Origin: Halomonas sp. 54_146
GTDB lineage: Bacteria > Pseudomonadota > Gammaproteobacteria > Pseudomonadales > Halomonadaceae
Assembly: GCF_001507855.1 (NCBI RefSeq)
Contig: NZ_LGEN01000019.1
Coordinates: 1 to 64,000 of the forward strand
Length of the DNA stretch: 64,000 nt
Reading direction: 5' to 3'
This document shows positions 9,280 to 19,137 of this stretch, piece by piece (position 1 is the first letter of the stretch; each line of letters begins with the position of its first letter). The position numbers were made by a program, and so were the translations under genes. Below the pieces are notes generated by a model, which saw nothing but the letters and a program-made list of their open reading frames with translations, ran no database searches and was not told where the DNA came from.

Positions 9280-10008
9280 ATGCAGCCAGAGGGCAATACG
9301 GTGCGTTCAATATTACATCCTGTACTGAAGGGGAAACGGCTGGTCGCGTTTGACTTGGATGGCACGTTGATTGATTCAGTGCCTGATCTTGCAGCGGCCG
9401 TGGCGCGCACACTGAGTGAGCTTGATTTGCGTGTGCCGACTGAACATGAAGTACGCGACTGGGTGGGCAACGGTGCGCCGGTGCTCGTCGAGAGAGCCTT
9501 GACCTGGGCATTGCAGAAAGCACCAGAGCCAGCGCTTCAAAAGCGCGCCTTTCAAGCCTTTATGACGCACTACGGTGCCGCGCCCAACACGCTCACGACG
9601 CTGTATCCTGGGGTTAAGAACGCACTGCAAACCCTGCACCAAGAGGGTCTGACATTAGTGCTCATTACCAACAAGCCCGAGCGTTTTATTGAACCGCTAT
9701 TGAAGCACTTCAACTTGCTGGCATTTTTTACCCTATGGATTGGCGGTGATTCGCTGGCCGAGAAAAAACCCAGCCCTTTGCCGCTGCTGCACGCGGCCAC
9801 TCTATGCAACGTCGCACCAAGCGACTGCCTGATGGTCGGCGATTCCCGCCACGATATTAACGCCGGTAAAGCCGCTGGTTTTGCCACGCTCGCGCTGCCC
9901 TATGGCTATAATCACGGCGAGCCCATTGAGCACAGTCAGCCTGATCTTGTGCTCACATCGCTCACTGAATTACTGATGCCTGCTCCCCATGCGACAAGGA
10001 CCGCTTAA
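9280..10008 (+). CDS. gph: phosphoglycolate phosphatase (HAD family)
   Basis: A 242-residue HAD-superfamily hydrolase, expected to dephosphorylate 2-phosphoglycolate. HAD motif I is [10 protein letters not shown] (residues about 25-34), motif II is LITNKP, motif III is the KPSP lysine and motif IV is MVGDSRHDI. The ATG at 9280 has a weak RBS; a GTG seven codons later (9301) behind GAGGG is an alternative. Its stop overlaps the trpE start by one base (TAATG), so the two are co-translated. The sequence before it (9244-9271) holds a 14-bp tandem duplication. Confidence 0.88.
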   Translation: MQPEGNTVRSILHPVLKGKRLVAFDLDGTLIDSVPDLAAAVARTLSELDLRVPTEHEVRDWVGNGAPVLVERALTWALQKAPEPALQKRAFQAFMTHYGAAPNTLTTLYPGVKNALQTLHQEGLTLVLITNKPERFIEPLLKHFNLLAFFTLWIGGDSLAEKKPSPLPLLHAATLCNVAPSDCLMVGDSRHDINAGKAAGFATLALPYGYNHGEPIEHSQPDLVLTSLTELLMPAPHATRTA

Positions 10009-11498
10009 TGATGACCCCGGAACGTTTCCACGAGCTTAGCCAGGCCGGCTACAACCGAATCCCGGTTTCGCGTGATGTCCTCGCCGATTTGGATACCCCG
10101 CTATCCACCTATTTAAAACTGGCGAACACACCCTGGACCTTCTTGTTTGAGTCCGTGCAGGGGGGCGAGAAGTGGGGGCGCTATTCAATGATTGGGCTGC
10201 CCAGCCACGAGCGCATTGAAGTGCGCGGCTTTACGGTACGCCATATCCAAGACGGGGAAACCGTTGGCGTTACCGAAGTGGAAGACCCGTTAGCGTGGAT
10301 TGAAACATTCCAGAGCCGCTTTAAGGTGCCTAAGTTAGATGACCAGCCGCGCTTTGACGGCGGCTTGGTCGGTTACTTCGGCTACGATACCATTCGCTAT
10401 ATTGAGCCGCGCCTGCGCGCAGGTGCGGATAAGCCTGACCCGCTGAACGTGCCCGATATCTTGCTGATGGTGTGCAATGATTTTGTGGTGTTCGACAATC
10501 TTTCCGGGCGGCTAACGATCTGGACCCACGTTGACCCCGCCGAGCCAGACGCCTTTGAACACGCGCAGGCGCACCTGAAACACCTTGAAACCCGCCTGCG
10601 CGAAGCCCACATCAGCCCCAATAATGCGGCAAGCAGCACAAAGCTGGTGAAGGAGAGCGACTTTAACTCCGGTTTTACCGAGCAGGGCTTTAAGGCCGCC
10701 GTTGATAAAATTAAAGAATACGTGCTGGCAGGGGATATCATGCAGTGCGTGCCTTCCCAACGCATGTCGATTCCCTATCAGGCATCGCCGTTGGATCTTT
10801 ACCGCGCGCTGCGCAGCCTTAATCCATCGCCGTATATGTTCTTCTTTAACTTGGATGACCACCATGTGGTGGGCTCTTCGCCAGAAATTTTAACCCGCAT
10901 GGAAGAGGGCGAAGTAACCGTGCGGCCGATTGCGGGCACCCGCAAACGTGGCAAGACCGCAGAAGAAGACGACGCCCTGGAAGCAGAACTGCTGGCAGAC
11001 CCCAAAGAGCTTGCCGAGCACCTCATGCTCATTGATTTAGGGCGAAACGACGTAGGCAAAATTTGCCAAACCGGCAGCGTTGAGGTGACCGACCAGATGG
11101 TGGTCGAGCGCTATTCTCACGTCATGCATATCGTTTCCAACGTGACCGGCAAACTAAAGCCTGGGTTAACCGCGATGGACGCGCTGCGCGCGACGTTTCC
11201 GGCGGGCACCGTTTCCGGGGCACCGAAAATTAGGGCGCTGGAAATTATCGATGAAGTTGAGCCCGTTAAGCGCGGTATCTATTCCGGCGCGGTTGGCTAT
11301 CTTTCCTGGCACGGCAATATGGATACCGCGATTGCGATACGCACCGCTGTCATTAAAGATGGCCAGCTGCATGTTCAAGCCGGGGCGGGGATTGTCGCTG
11401 ACTCAGTGCCTGAAATGGAGTGGCAGGAAACGCTCAACAAAGGCCGCGCTATTTTCCGTGCGGTGGCCATGGCCGAGCGTGGGTTAGATAACCTTTAA
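10008..11498 (+). CDS. trpE: anthranilate synthase component I
   Basis: A 496-residue chorismate-binding enzyme making anthranilate with TrpG. The N-terminal domain carries the Trp-feedback element LLESxxGxxxxRYS in the form [19 protein letters not shown]. The C-terminal catalytic domain shows [61 protein letters not shown] and a final [13 protein letters not shown]. It overlaps gph by 1 nt and has AAGGA upstream. It lies apart from trpGDC, with about 6 kb of unrelated genes between. No leader peptide or attenuator was seen. Confidence 0.95.
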   Translation: MMTPERFHELSQAGYNRIPVSRDVLADLDTPLSTYLKLANTPWTFLFESVQGGEKWGRYSMIGLPSHERIEVRGFTVRHIQDGETVGVTEVEDPLAWIETFQSRFKVPKLDDQPRFDGGLVGYFGYDTIRYIEPRLRAGADKPDPLNVPDILLMVCNDFVVFDNLSGRLTIWTHVDPAEPDAFEHAQAHLKHLETRLREAHISPNNAASSTKLVKESDFNSGFTEQGFKAAVDKIKEYVLAGDIMQCVPSQRMSIPYQASPLDLYRALRSLNPSPYMFFFNLDDHHVVGSSPEILTRMEEGEVTVRPIAGTRKRGKTAEEDDALEAELLADPKELAEHLMLIDLGRNDVGKICQTGSVEVTDQMVVERYSHVMHIVSNVTGKLKPGLTAMDALRATFPAGTVSGAPKIRALEIIDEVEPVKRGIYSGAVGYLSWHGNMDTAIAIRTAVIKDGQLHVQAGAGIVADSVPEMEWQETLNKGRAIFRAVAMAERGLDNL

Positions 11499-11521
11499 TG
11501 GTTGCTTGCTTGGTTTGCTTA

Positions 11522-11566
11522 GCTTTCTGAGCTTTCTGAGCTTTCTGAGCTTTCTGAGCTTGCTGA
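11522..11566. repeat. tandem repeat, 5 x 9 bp
   Basis: Four perfect copies of GCTTTCTGA (11522-11557) and a fifth with one change (GCTTGCTGA) lie between the converging trpE and metal-binding-protein genes. Confidence 0.92.
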
Positions 11567-11592
11567 ATCTGAACGAGTGGCGCTACGGCCAA

Positions 11593-12513
11593 TTATTCAG
11601 CCCTAGCGCCTCCTAACGCTTTGTGCAGTACTTCAGCATTATGGCGCATCATGGCGAAGTAATTGGCCGCTGGGCCGTCTGCGCGACTCAGTGAATCAAC
11701 ATACAGCGGCCCTGCCAGGGGGAGCCCCGTCTCCCGCGCTAACGCATCCATATGAATGTTAGCGGTGGTGCTTTCAAAAAACAGTGCCGAAGGGCGCGGG
11801 CGCTTATCCGCAAGATATTCACTCATCTTAGCCATCGCCTGGGCGCTGCCTTGTGTCTCATGATTAACGCCCCACACCCCCTGCGCTTCAAACCCAAAGG
11901 CGCGGGCAAAATAGCCAAAGCCAGCTTCGCTGGTAAGCAGCGTGCGGTTAGTTTGGGGAATGCCTTCAAGCCGCTCTTGCACCGCTTGGCTGAGAATAAC
12001 CAGCGCTTTGCGCGCTTCTTCGGCGCGGGCATAAAGCACATCGGCTTGTTCGGGCAGGTGCTCGGCTAGCGTTTCGGCAATCACATCAATGTAGGCGGCG
12101 GCACCGGTAGGGTCCATCCACATGTGCGGGTCTGGCTGGCCTTGATACTGCCCAGTCGAGATCGTTAGCGGCGCATAATCGGCTTTTTTAGCCACGTTCA
12201 CTAGCATCAATTGCTCATCTGACATCGCTTCAACATGGCGCATCCAGGGCTCTAAGCCCAACCCGTTATAAAATACGATATGGGTTTCTTCTAGCGCGAG
12301 TACGTTAGGCGGTGTTAGCTCCCAGCGGTGAACATCATTTCCAGCAGGGACAATGACATTGACGCTGACCAAGTCGCCCGCCACCCGTTTAACTAAATCC
12401 TCAAGAATGGAAAAAGAAGCGATAACGTTGAGCGGTGTGCTGGCATTGGCGGGGGCAGCGCTTACCAGCGCAACGAATAAGAGCGTACTGACCCAGGTAA
12501 ACGGCTTATACAT
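11593..12513 (-). CDS. metal ABC transporter substrate-binding protein, Mn-type ligand set
   Basis: A 306-residue periplasmic cluster A-I (TroA/ZnuA/PsaA) binding protein with a signal peptide ending ANA-S. Likely metal ligands are His62 (DVHRWE), His130 (DPHMWMD), Glu196 (TSEAGF) and Asp273 (YVDSLS). The H-H-E-D set is that of Mn/Fe binders such as PsaA and MntC; Zn binders usually have His at the third place and a His-rich loop, absent here. No permease or ATPase gene is adjacent, so it is an orphan or works with a transporter encoded elsewhere. It is transcribed against both trpE and the fds genes. Confidence 0.8.
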   Translation of the reverse strand: MYKPFTWVSTLLFVALVSAAPANASTPLNVIASFSILEDLVKRVAGDLVSVNVIVPAGNDVHRWELTPPNVLALEETHIVFYNGLGLEPWMRHVEAMSDEQLMLVNVAKKADYAPLTISTGQYQGQPDPHMWMDPTGAAAYIDVIAETLAEHLPEQADVLYARAEEARKALVILSQAVQERLEGIPQTNRTLLTSEAGFGYFARAFGFEAQGVWGVNHETQGSAQAMAKMSEYLADKRPRPSALFFESTTANIHMDALARETGLPLAGPLYVDSLSRADGPAANYFAMMRHNAEVLHKALGGARAE

Positions 12514-12748
12514 CCCACGCTCCTAATTGTTATGTAAACTAACGTAAAGATGATAGATGATAAAGACTGTGGTGGCGTGATACCAGCGCCAATGCAGGCC
12601 AGAAGCGCGATTGCCAACGGGGGCTCCCATTAGTAGCACTTCCATTAGCAGGACTCACATTAGTAGCACTCCCATTAAAGGCAAATACCGCTATGCGGCC
12701 AAGTCGCGCTATGCTGAATAACTATGACTCCCAAGAATAGCGTGCCTT

Positions 12749-14515
12749 ATGACTGACCAACGTGTTTCTTCTTTCCAGCGTGTTTCTTCTTTGCGCCGCC
12801 GTGGCCACCCACAGGGTCGTGATGTATCGCCCGTTGCGCTGGTAACACTGCGTGCACTGCTGGGCGACGAACGCGTTCAGCCTACGTTGCGCCAGCGTGA
12901 CCAGTTGCTTGAGCATTTGCACGCCATACAAGATGCCCACGGCCATTTATCGATGGTAGAGCTGCGGGCGTTGGCGGCTTATATGAACCTGCCCATGGCG
13001 GAAGTTTATGAGACGGCCACCTTTTACGCCCATTTCGACGTGGTACACGACGGCCAAGCGCCGCCGCCTGACACCACAGTGCGGGTGTGCGATTCACTTG
13101 CCTGCCAGCTAGCAGGGGCGGCCGAGCTAAAAACCAAGCTGGAAGCGGGCGTTGACCCTGAAACGGTGCGCGTGCTGCGCGCGCCCTGCATGGGCCGGTG
13201 CGATAGCGCGCCGGTGGTTGAAGTAGGCCATCATCATGTTCAGTTTGCGACCGCAGAAGGCGTTGAGGCGGTGGTCGATACGGGCCACTTCCAGCCGGAA
13301 GCGATTTTATGGCAGCGGCTGGAAGCGTATCAGCAGGAGGGCGGCTATCAACTGTTAACCGACTGCCGCGCGGGCAGCGTCAGCGTTAACGAAGTAATGA
13401 CCACGTTGGAAAACGCAGGGCTAAGAGGGCTCGGCGGTGCCGGGTTTCCCACCTTTAAAAAATGGCACGCGGTGCGCCAAGCGCCTGGGCCACGCTACTG
13501 CGTTATCAACGCCGACGAAGGCGAACCGGGCACCTTTAAAGACCGCTATTACCTTGAAAAATCGCCCCACCAATTTTTAGAAGGTGCCCTGATCAGCGCC
13601 TGGGCGGTAGAGGCTCAGGCGCTGTATATCTACCTGCGTGATGAATACCCTGGCTTGCATCGCGTGCTGCATGAAGCAATTAAAGAGCTTGAGCAGGCAT
13701 GGTTGGTGACTGCTGGCTATATCATCCTGCGCCGAGGTGCCGGCGCGTATATCTGCGGTGAAGAGTCAGCGCTGATTGAATCCCTGGAAGGCAAACCGGG
13801 TAAACCCCGCCATCGCCCGCCCTATGTGGCGCAACAAGGGCTATTTAATCGCCCGACGCTGGTTAACAACGTTGAGACAGTCTATTGGATCGCACCGATA
13901 TGGCAGAAAGGGGCTGAGTGGTTTGCCGGGCAAGGCCGCAATGGGCGCTCGGGGCTGCGCAGTTTTTCGGTGTCTGGCCGGGTAAAGCGCCCTGGCGTTC
14001 ACCTTGCCCCCGCGGGTATTACCCTACGCGAACTGGTCGATGAGTATTGCGGCGGCATGGCACCAGGGCATCAACTGGCAGCTTACCTGCCCGGCGGTGC
14101 CTCGGGAGGTATTTTGCCTGCCAGCAAAGCGGATATCCCGCTGGATTTCGATACGCTTCAGGCTCACGGCTGCTTTATTGGTTCGGCCGCGGTGATGGTG
14201 CTTTCCCAGCAGGATAACCTGCAGGCGGTGGCGACCAACCTGCTGGCCTTTTTTGCCGACGAATCCTGCGGGCAGTGTACGCCTTGCCGCGTGGGCACAG
14301 AAAAAATGCTGTCCTTGTTGGAACGAGATGATTGGGAGGTTGGCCAACTGACCCGTTTGGCGCAGGTAATGCAGGACGCTTCAATTTGCGGCTTAGGCCA
14401 AGCCGCGCCTAACCCGGTGTTGGGGCTGCTAAAAGATTTTCGCGCCGAACTTGCCCAGCAGCAGATTATTGTCAGCGATGCGGCAGAAAACAGTGAAAAG
14501 GGGAGTGCGTTATGA
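12749..14515 (+). CDS. fused NuoE/NuoF-type subunit of NAD-dependent formate dehydrogenase
   Basis: A 588-residue fusion. Residues about 30-180 are a NuoE/FdsG-type thioredoxin-like [2Fe-2S] domain with Cys114, Cys119, Cys147 and Cys151. Residues about 185-580 are a NuoF/FdsB domain with the FMN loop GLRGLGGAGFPT, INADEGEPGTFKDR, the NADH region GAGAYICGEESALIESLEG and [4Fe-4S] ligands SCGQCTPCR and SICGLG. It passes electrons from the molybdenum subunit to NAD+. Usual Fds operons keep fdsG and fdsB separate. An 18-bp in-frame duplication gives RVSSFQ-RVSSLR at residues 5-16. It overlaps the next gene by 4 nt (ATGA). Confidence 0.88.
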   Translation: MTDQRVSSFQRVSSLRRRGHPQGRDVSPVALVTLRALLGDERVQPTLRQRDQLLEHLHAIQDAHGHLSMVELRALAAYMNLPMAEVYETATFYAHFDVVHDGQAPPPDTTVRVCDSLACQLAGAAELKTKLEAGVDPETVRVLRAPCMGRCDSAPVVEVGHHHVQFATAEGVEAVVDTGHFQPEAILWQRLEAYQQEGGYQLLTDCRAGSVSVNEVMTTLENAGLRGLGGAGFPTFKKWHAVRQAPGPRYCVINADEGEPGTFKDRYYLEKSPHQFLEGALISAWAVEAQALYIYLRDEYPGLHRVLHEAIKELEQAWLVTAGYIILRRGAGAYICGEESALIESLEGKPGKPRHRPPYVAQQGLFNRPTLVNNVETVYWIAPIWQKGAEWFAGQGRNGRSGLRSFSVSGRVKRPGVHLAPAGITLRELVDEYCGGMAPGHQLAAYLPGGASGGILPASKADIPLDFDTLQAHGCFIGSAAVMVLSQQDNLQAVATNLLAFFADESCGQCTPCRVGTEKMLSLLERDDWEVGQLTRLAQVMQDASICGLGQAAPNPVLGLLKDFRAELAQQQIIVSDAAENSEKGSAL

Positions 14516-17349
14516 CCGCTTCATTCGCGTTAACGCTGGATGGCGTTGAAGTCACCGCTTACCCCGGCGAAACCCTGTGGCAGGTCGCCAAGCGCGCAGG
14601 GGAAACCATTCCCCACCTGTGCTTTAAAGAGGCTCACGGCTACCGTGCCGATGGCAACTGCCGTGTCTGCATGGTCGAGGTTGAGGGCGAACGCGCCTTA
14701 GCGGCAAGCTGCCTGCGTGAGGCCGCCCCCAATATGGTGGTGCGCAGCGCAAGCTCGCAACGCGCCCAAGTTTCTCGGCAAGGCGTGTTAGCGCTACTGA
14801 TGGCGGATCAGCCCTCCCGCGAACAGAGCCCAGATCGCTCCAGCCACTTTTGGGAAATAGCCGACCAGCTAGGCGTTGAAGAAAACGCCGTTAACGCCTG
14901 GCTGCCACCGCGCAGAAAAGCCACTGTGCACCACGTATCGACCCCGTCAGCGAGCAGCGAGCAAGACACCAGCCACCCCGCCATGGGCGTCAATTTAGAC
15001 GCCTGCATTGAGTGTACGCTTTGCGTGCGTGCCTGCCGCGAAGTGCAAAGCAACGATGTGATTGGCCTTGCCCACCGTGGCGCGGCGGCCAAAATTGTGT
15101 TCGATTTTGACGACCCCATGGGCGCAAGTACCTGTGTCGGTTGCGGTGAGTGCGTGCAAGCCTGCCCGACGGGCGCGCTCATGCCGGCTGAGCTGATCAA
15201 TAAGCTGGGGCAGGGCGATTCGAAAGCGATCGACCGTCAGGTGGATTCAATATGCCCTTACTGCGGCGTGGGCTGCCAGCTCACTTACCATATTAAAGAC
15301 GGGCATATTAAAGACGGGCATATTAAAGACGATGCCATTGCCTATGTTGAAGGGCGCGACGGCCCCTCTAATCATAATCGGCTGTGTGTGAAAGGCCGTT
15401 TTGGGTTTGATTACGTTAGCCACCCTGCACGTTTAACCACCCCGCTGATTCGCAAGCCCGGCGTGCCCAAGGCGCTAGACCCCACCTTTGACCCTGCCCA
15501 GCCGCTGACGCATTTTCGTGAAGCCACCTGGGAAGAGGCGTTAGCCGCAGCGGCGGATGGTTTGCTTAAACTAAAAGCCGAGTATGGCGCAAAGGCGCTA
15601 GCGGGCTTTGGCAGCGCCAAATGCTCCAACGAAGAAGCGTGGCTGTTCCAAAAGCTGGTACGCACCGGCTTCGGCAATAATAACGTCGACCACTGCACCC
15701 GGCTGTGTCATGCAAGCTCCGTGGCAGCGCTGATGGAGTGTTTAGGCTCTGGCGCGGTGACCGCCTCGTTTATGCAAGCGTTAGAATCGGATGTGGTAAT
15801 TCTCACCGGTTGTAATCCCGCCGTAAATCACCCCGTGGCCGCAACGTTCTTTAAGCAGGCCGCCAAGCGCGGCACCGAAATTATTATTATTGACCCTCGT
15901 GGTCAGGCGTTGGATGCCTACGCTACCTTGAGCGTCAGGTTTACACCGGGTGCCGATGTGGCGCTGTTTAACGGCATTCTTCATGTGATTATCGCTGAAA
16001 GGCTGTATGACGAGACGTATATTGCCGAGCATACCGAAGGCTTTGAAGCGCTGAAACAGAGCGTGGCAGTGAGCACGCCGGAAGCGATGAGCGAGCTGTG
16101 CGGCGTTGAGCCTGCCATAATTCGTGATATTGCCCGGCGTTACGCCAATGCCGACAAAGCGATGATTTTCTGGGGTATGGGTATTTCTCAACATACCCAC
16201 GGCACTGACAACGCCCGTTGCTTGATCTCTATGGCGCTGGCCTGTGGTCATACCGGGCGTCCCGGTACGGGGCTGCATCCGCTGCGCGGGCAAAATAATG
16301 TACAAGGCGCCTCTGACGCAGGGCTAATTCCTATGGTATTGCCGGACTATCAGCCGGTAGGCGATGCCCAACTACGCTCCGCTTTTGAAGAACTGTGGAA
16401 CACGCCGTTGGATGCCGAGCCGGGTCTTACGGTGGTTGAGATAATGAATGCCATTCATGCAGGCCAGGTGCGGGGTATGTATATTCTGGGTGAAAACCCG
16501 GCGATGTCCGACCCTGACCTTCACCACGCCCGGGCGGCTCTAGGCAAGCTTGAGCATTTGGTCGTGCAGGATCTGTTCGTGACTGAAACCGCGCAGTTTG
16601 CCGATGTGATTCTGCCTGCTTCCGCGTGGCCGGAAAAAGAGGGCACAGTAACCAACACCAATCGTCAGGTTCAACTGGGACGGGCGGCACTGCCACTTCC
16701 GGGCGAGGCCAAGCCTGACTGGTGGATTATTCAAGAGATCGCCAAGCGCTTCGGGTTGGCGTGGAATTATGTCCATCCTCGCGAAGTATTTAGCGAAATG
16801 CAGCAGGGCATGGCCTCGTTGAATCACATCAGTTGGGAGCGGCTGGCGCGGGAAGGCTCGGTTACCTACCCCTGCGCTGCCGATGACGTCCAGGGGCAGG
16901 ATGTGGTGTTTAGTGATGCTTTCCCACGTGTCGGTGGGCGTGCTAAGTTTTCGCCCACCCGGCCGTTGCCGCCCGACGAACCGGTGGATGATGCCTATCC
17001 CACAGTGCTGACCACTGGGCGGCAGTTAGAGCATTGGCATACCGGATCAATGACACGGCGTAGTGGTGTATTAGATGCTCTGGAGCCTGATGCAGTTGCC
17101 AGCCTTTCCCCTGGCGAACTCAACCGCTTGGGCGTTGCGCCGGGAGGGCGGCTTACTATTACCACTCGGCGGGGCACCATTACCCTAGCTGCACGAGTCG
17201 ACCCTAAAATTCCCGATGGTATGGTGTTTGTGCCGTTCGCTTATGCTGAGGCCGCGGCCAATCTGCTCACTAACCCGGCCCTCGACCCCTACGGCAAAAT
17301 CCCTGAGTTTAAGTACGCGGCCTGTCGGCTGAGCCGAGGCGACACTTAA
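14512..17349 (+). CDS. fdsA: formate dehydrogenase alpha subunit (FdsA-like, Mo-bisPGD)
   Basis: A 945-residue catalytic subunit oxidising formate to CO2 in the cytoplasm. Order: [2Fe-2S] ferredoxin domain with Cys37, 50, 53 and 67; a two-[4Fe-4S] domain (CIECTLCVRAC and CVGCGECVQACP); the molybdopterin domain opening with CPYCGVGC (Cys248, 251, 255); the probable Mo ligand Cys399 in DHCTRLCHASS, aligned with selenocysteine of E. coli FdhF; and a C-terminal MopB-binding domain (TTGRQLEHWHTGSMTRRS). A 15-bp tandem triplication gives HIKDG-HIKDG-HIKDD at 260-274, right after the cluster motif. No fdsC or fdsD follows. Confidence 0.9.
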   Translation: MTASFALTLDGVEVTAYPGETLWQVAKRAGETIPHLCFKEAHGYRADGNCRVCMVEVEGERALAASCLREAAPNMVVRSASSQRAQVSRQGVLALLMADQPSREQSPDRSSHFWEIADQLGVEENAVNAWLPPRRKATVHHVSTPSASSEQDTSHPAMGVNLDACIECTLCVRACREVQSNDVIGLAHRGAAAKIVFDFDDPMGASTCVGCGECVQACPTGALMPAELINKLGQGDSKAIDRQVDSICPYCGVGCQLTYHIKDGHIKDGHIKDDAIAYVEGRDGPSNHNRLCVKGRFGFDYVSHPARLTTPLIRKPGVPKALDPTFDPAQPLTHFREATWEEALAAAADGLLKLKAEYGAKALAGFGSAKCSNEEAWLFQKLVRTGFGNNNVDHCTRLCHASSVAALMECLGSGAVTASFMQALESDVVILTGCNPAVNHPVAATFFKQAAKRGTEIIIIDPRGQALDAYATLSVRFTPGADVALFNGILHVIIAERLYDETYIAEHTEGFEALKQSVAVSTPEAMSELCGVEPAIIRDIARRYANADKAMIFWGMGISQHTHGTDNARCLISMALACGHTGRPGTGLHPLRGQNNVQGASDAGLIPMVLPDYQPVGDAQLRSAFEELWNTPLDAEPGLTVVEIMNAIHAGQVRGMYILGENPAMSDPDLHHARAALGKLEHLVVQDLFVTETAQFADVILPASAWPEKEGTVTNTNRQVQLGRAALPLPGEAKPDWWIIQEIAKRFGLAWNYVHPREVFSEMQQGMASLNHISWERLAREGSVTYPCAADDVQGQDVVFSDAFPRVGGRAKFSPTRPLPPDEPVDDAYPTVLTTGRQLEHWHTGSMTRRSGVLDALEPDAVASLSPGELNRLGVAPGGRLTITTRRGTITLAARVDPKIPDGMVFVPFAYAEAAANLLTNPALDPYGKIPEFKYAACRLSRGDT
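15289..15333 (+). repeat. in-frame tandem repeat, 3 x 15 bp, in fdsA
   Basis: The unit CATATTAAAGACGGG occurs at 15289-15303 and 15304-15318, then with its last two bases changed at 15319-15333. It adds about ten residues beyond the family's usual single HVKD-type turn after the [4Fe-4S] motif. Confidence 0.92.
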
Positions 17350-17481
17350 CCCCTGCAAGAGGGCGCTTGGTTGCGGTATCATCGATGGCATGAAGCAGAT
17401 GGCAACCATTTACCGGCCTAGGTAACCGCCTGGGTAATAAAAGAGCCATTGCACTGACGAATACAGGAGTTTCAAGGGGTT

Positions 17482-18072
17482 ATGGCTCAAAAAGTCTTAA
17501 TGCTCGATAATTACGATAGCTTCACGTTTAACATCGTGCAGTACCTGGGTGAGCTGGGCGCGGAAGTGATTACTCACCGTAATGATGAAATCACCATCGA
17601 GCAAATTGAAGCGCTAGCGCCGACGCACTTGGTGGTATCGCCGGGTCCTTGCACGCCTAATGAGGCGGGTATTTCCATGGCTGCCATCAAACACTTTGCC
17701 GGCAAGCTGCCCATTTTAGGCGTTTGCCTTGGTCATCAGGCGATTGGCCAGGTGTACGGTGGCAAGGTAGTGCGCGCCCCGCAGGTGATGCACGGCAAAA
17801 CGTCTGCCGTATTGCACCATAACCAAGGTGTATTCGAAGGGCTGGATAACCCCGTTGAGGTCACTCGCTATCACTCGTTGGTGGTCGATAAAGACAGCCT
17901 GCCTGACTGCTTGGAAATGACCGCCTGGACTGGCGACGATGACGTCACCCCCGGTTTAGTCATGGGGCTTCGACACCGGGAACTGGATATTGAAGGGGTA
18001 CAGTTTCACCCTGAGTCGATTCTTACCCGCCAAGGCCATGAGCTACTGGCCAACTTTTTAAAACGCGGCTGA
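17482..18072 (+). CDS. trpG: anthranilate synthase component II (glutamine amidotransferase)
   Basis: A 196-residue class I amidotransferase supplying ammonia to TrpE (and possibly to PabB, since no separate pabA is seen in the window). Motifs: [23 protein letters not shown] at the start, [13 protein letters not shown], nucleophile Cys in [12 protein letters not shown] (about residue 79), and the His/Glu pair in [11 protein letters not shown]. It begins a tight trpG-trpD-trpC run. Start ATG follows AGGAG at longer spacing. Confidence 0.95.
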   Translation: MAQKVLMLDNYDSFTFNIVQYLGELGAEVITHRNDEITIEQIEALAPTHLVVSPGPCTPNEAGISMAAIKHFAGKLPILGVCLGHQAIGQVYGGKVVRAPQVMHGKTSAVLHHNQGVFEGLDNPVEVTRYHSLVVDKDSLPDCLEMTAWTGDDDVTPGLVMGLRHRELDIEGVQFHPESILTRQGHELLANFLKRG

Positions 18073-18108
18073 TTGCCGGTTTAACACGCTTTAGGGGCTC
18101 CACTGCTC

Positions 18109-19128
18109 ATGCAAATGCGAGACGCGATTAATGCGGTGATGCGCCGCGAAGACCTCTCTTTTGATGCCATGCATGCCTTGATGCGCCAGATCATGACCGG
18201 CGATGCATCTGACGCGCAAATTGGCGGCCTGCTGGTAGGCCTGGCCATGAAAGGCGAAAGTGCCGTTGAAATCAGTGCCGCTGCGCAGGTAATGCGCGAA
18301 CTGATGAAGCACGTTGAGCTGAAGGCCGACAACATCGTCGATATAGTGGGCACTGGAGGCGATGGCGCGAACCTGTTTAACGTTTCCACCGCTGCCAGTT
18401 TTGTTGCCGCGGCCGCTGGCGCGCATGTTGCCAAACATGGTAACCGAAGTGTGTCGTCCTCATCGGGTAGTGCTGACCTGTTTGATGTAGCGGGTATCTA
18501 CCTAGATCTTAAACCTGAGCAGGTAGCGCGCTGTATCGAGCAGGTGGGCGTAGGTTTTATGTTTGCCCCGAATCACCACCCAGCGATGCGCTATGCCATT
18601 GGCCCGCGCCGTGAAATGGGCGTGCGCACGCTGTTTAATATTTTAGGGCCGCTAACCAACCCTGCGGGTGCTCCCAACCAAGTGTTGGGTGTTTACGCCG
18701 CTGAATTGGTACCGCTGATGGCCGAAGTGCTCAAAACCCTGGGTAGTCGCCATGTCATGGTGGTGCACTCTGACGATGGTCTGGATGAGATCTCCTTAGC
18801 AGGTCCCACGTTAGTGGCCGAGTTAAAAGAGGGTGAGATTACCCAGTACACTATTACGCCTGAAGAGCTGGGCATTGAGCGCCAAAGCTTGGCAACGCTT
18901 AAAGCTAATAGTGCCGAAGACAGCCTGCGTTTGGTTAAGGCAGCGCTTTCCGGTGAAGGCGCCGCTGCCGATATGGTCGCGCTTAATGCGGGGGCTGCGC
19001 TCTACTGTTCGGGCGTCGCGGATACCTTAAAAGAGGGTGTGATGGTGGCCCAGGATGCGCAAGCCTCCAAACTGCCGCTTGAGAAGCTCAAAGAGCTTTC
19101 GCACTTTACTAGCGTTTTTAAACAGTAA
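18109..19128 (+). CDS. trpD: anthranilate phosphoribosyltransferase
   Basis: A 339-residue enzyme joining anthranilate and PRPP. Motifs: IVGTGGDGANLFNVSTAASFVAAAAG (PRPP binding), KHGNRSVSSSSGSADL, and GVRTLFNILGPLTNPAGA. Length is standard. It is second in trpGDC, 36 bp after trpG. An alternative start is the next ATG two codons in. Confidence 0.95.
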   Translation: MQMRDAINAVMRREDLSFDAMHALMRQIMTGDASDAQIGGLLVGLAMKGESAVEISAAAQVMRELMKHVELKADNIVDIVGTGGDGANLFNVSTAASFVAAAAGAHVAKHGNRSVSSSSGSADLFDVAGIYLDLKPEQVARCIEQVGVGFMFAPNHHPAMRYAIGPRREMGVRTLFNILGPLTNPAGAPNQVLGVYAAELVPLMAEVLKTLGSRHVMVVHSDDGLDEISLAGPTLVAELKEGEITQYTITPEELGIERQSLATLKANSAEDSLRLVKAALSGEGAAADMVALNAGAALYCSGVADTLKEGVMVAQDAQASKLPLEKLKELSHFTSVFKQ

Positions 19129-19137
19129 GAGACCAAC

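Noticed and set aside
15781..16305. Long antisense ORF in fdsA and similar antisense ORFs in acnD and prpB
   Set aside because: Mirror frames of GC-biased codons in strongly conserved genes; no RBS and no recognised domain.
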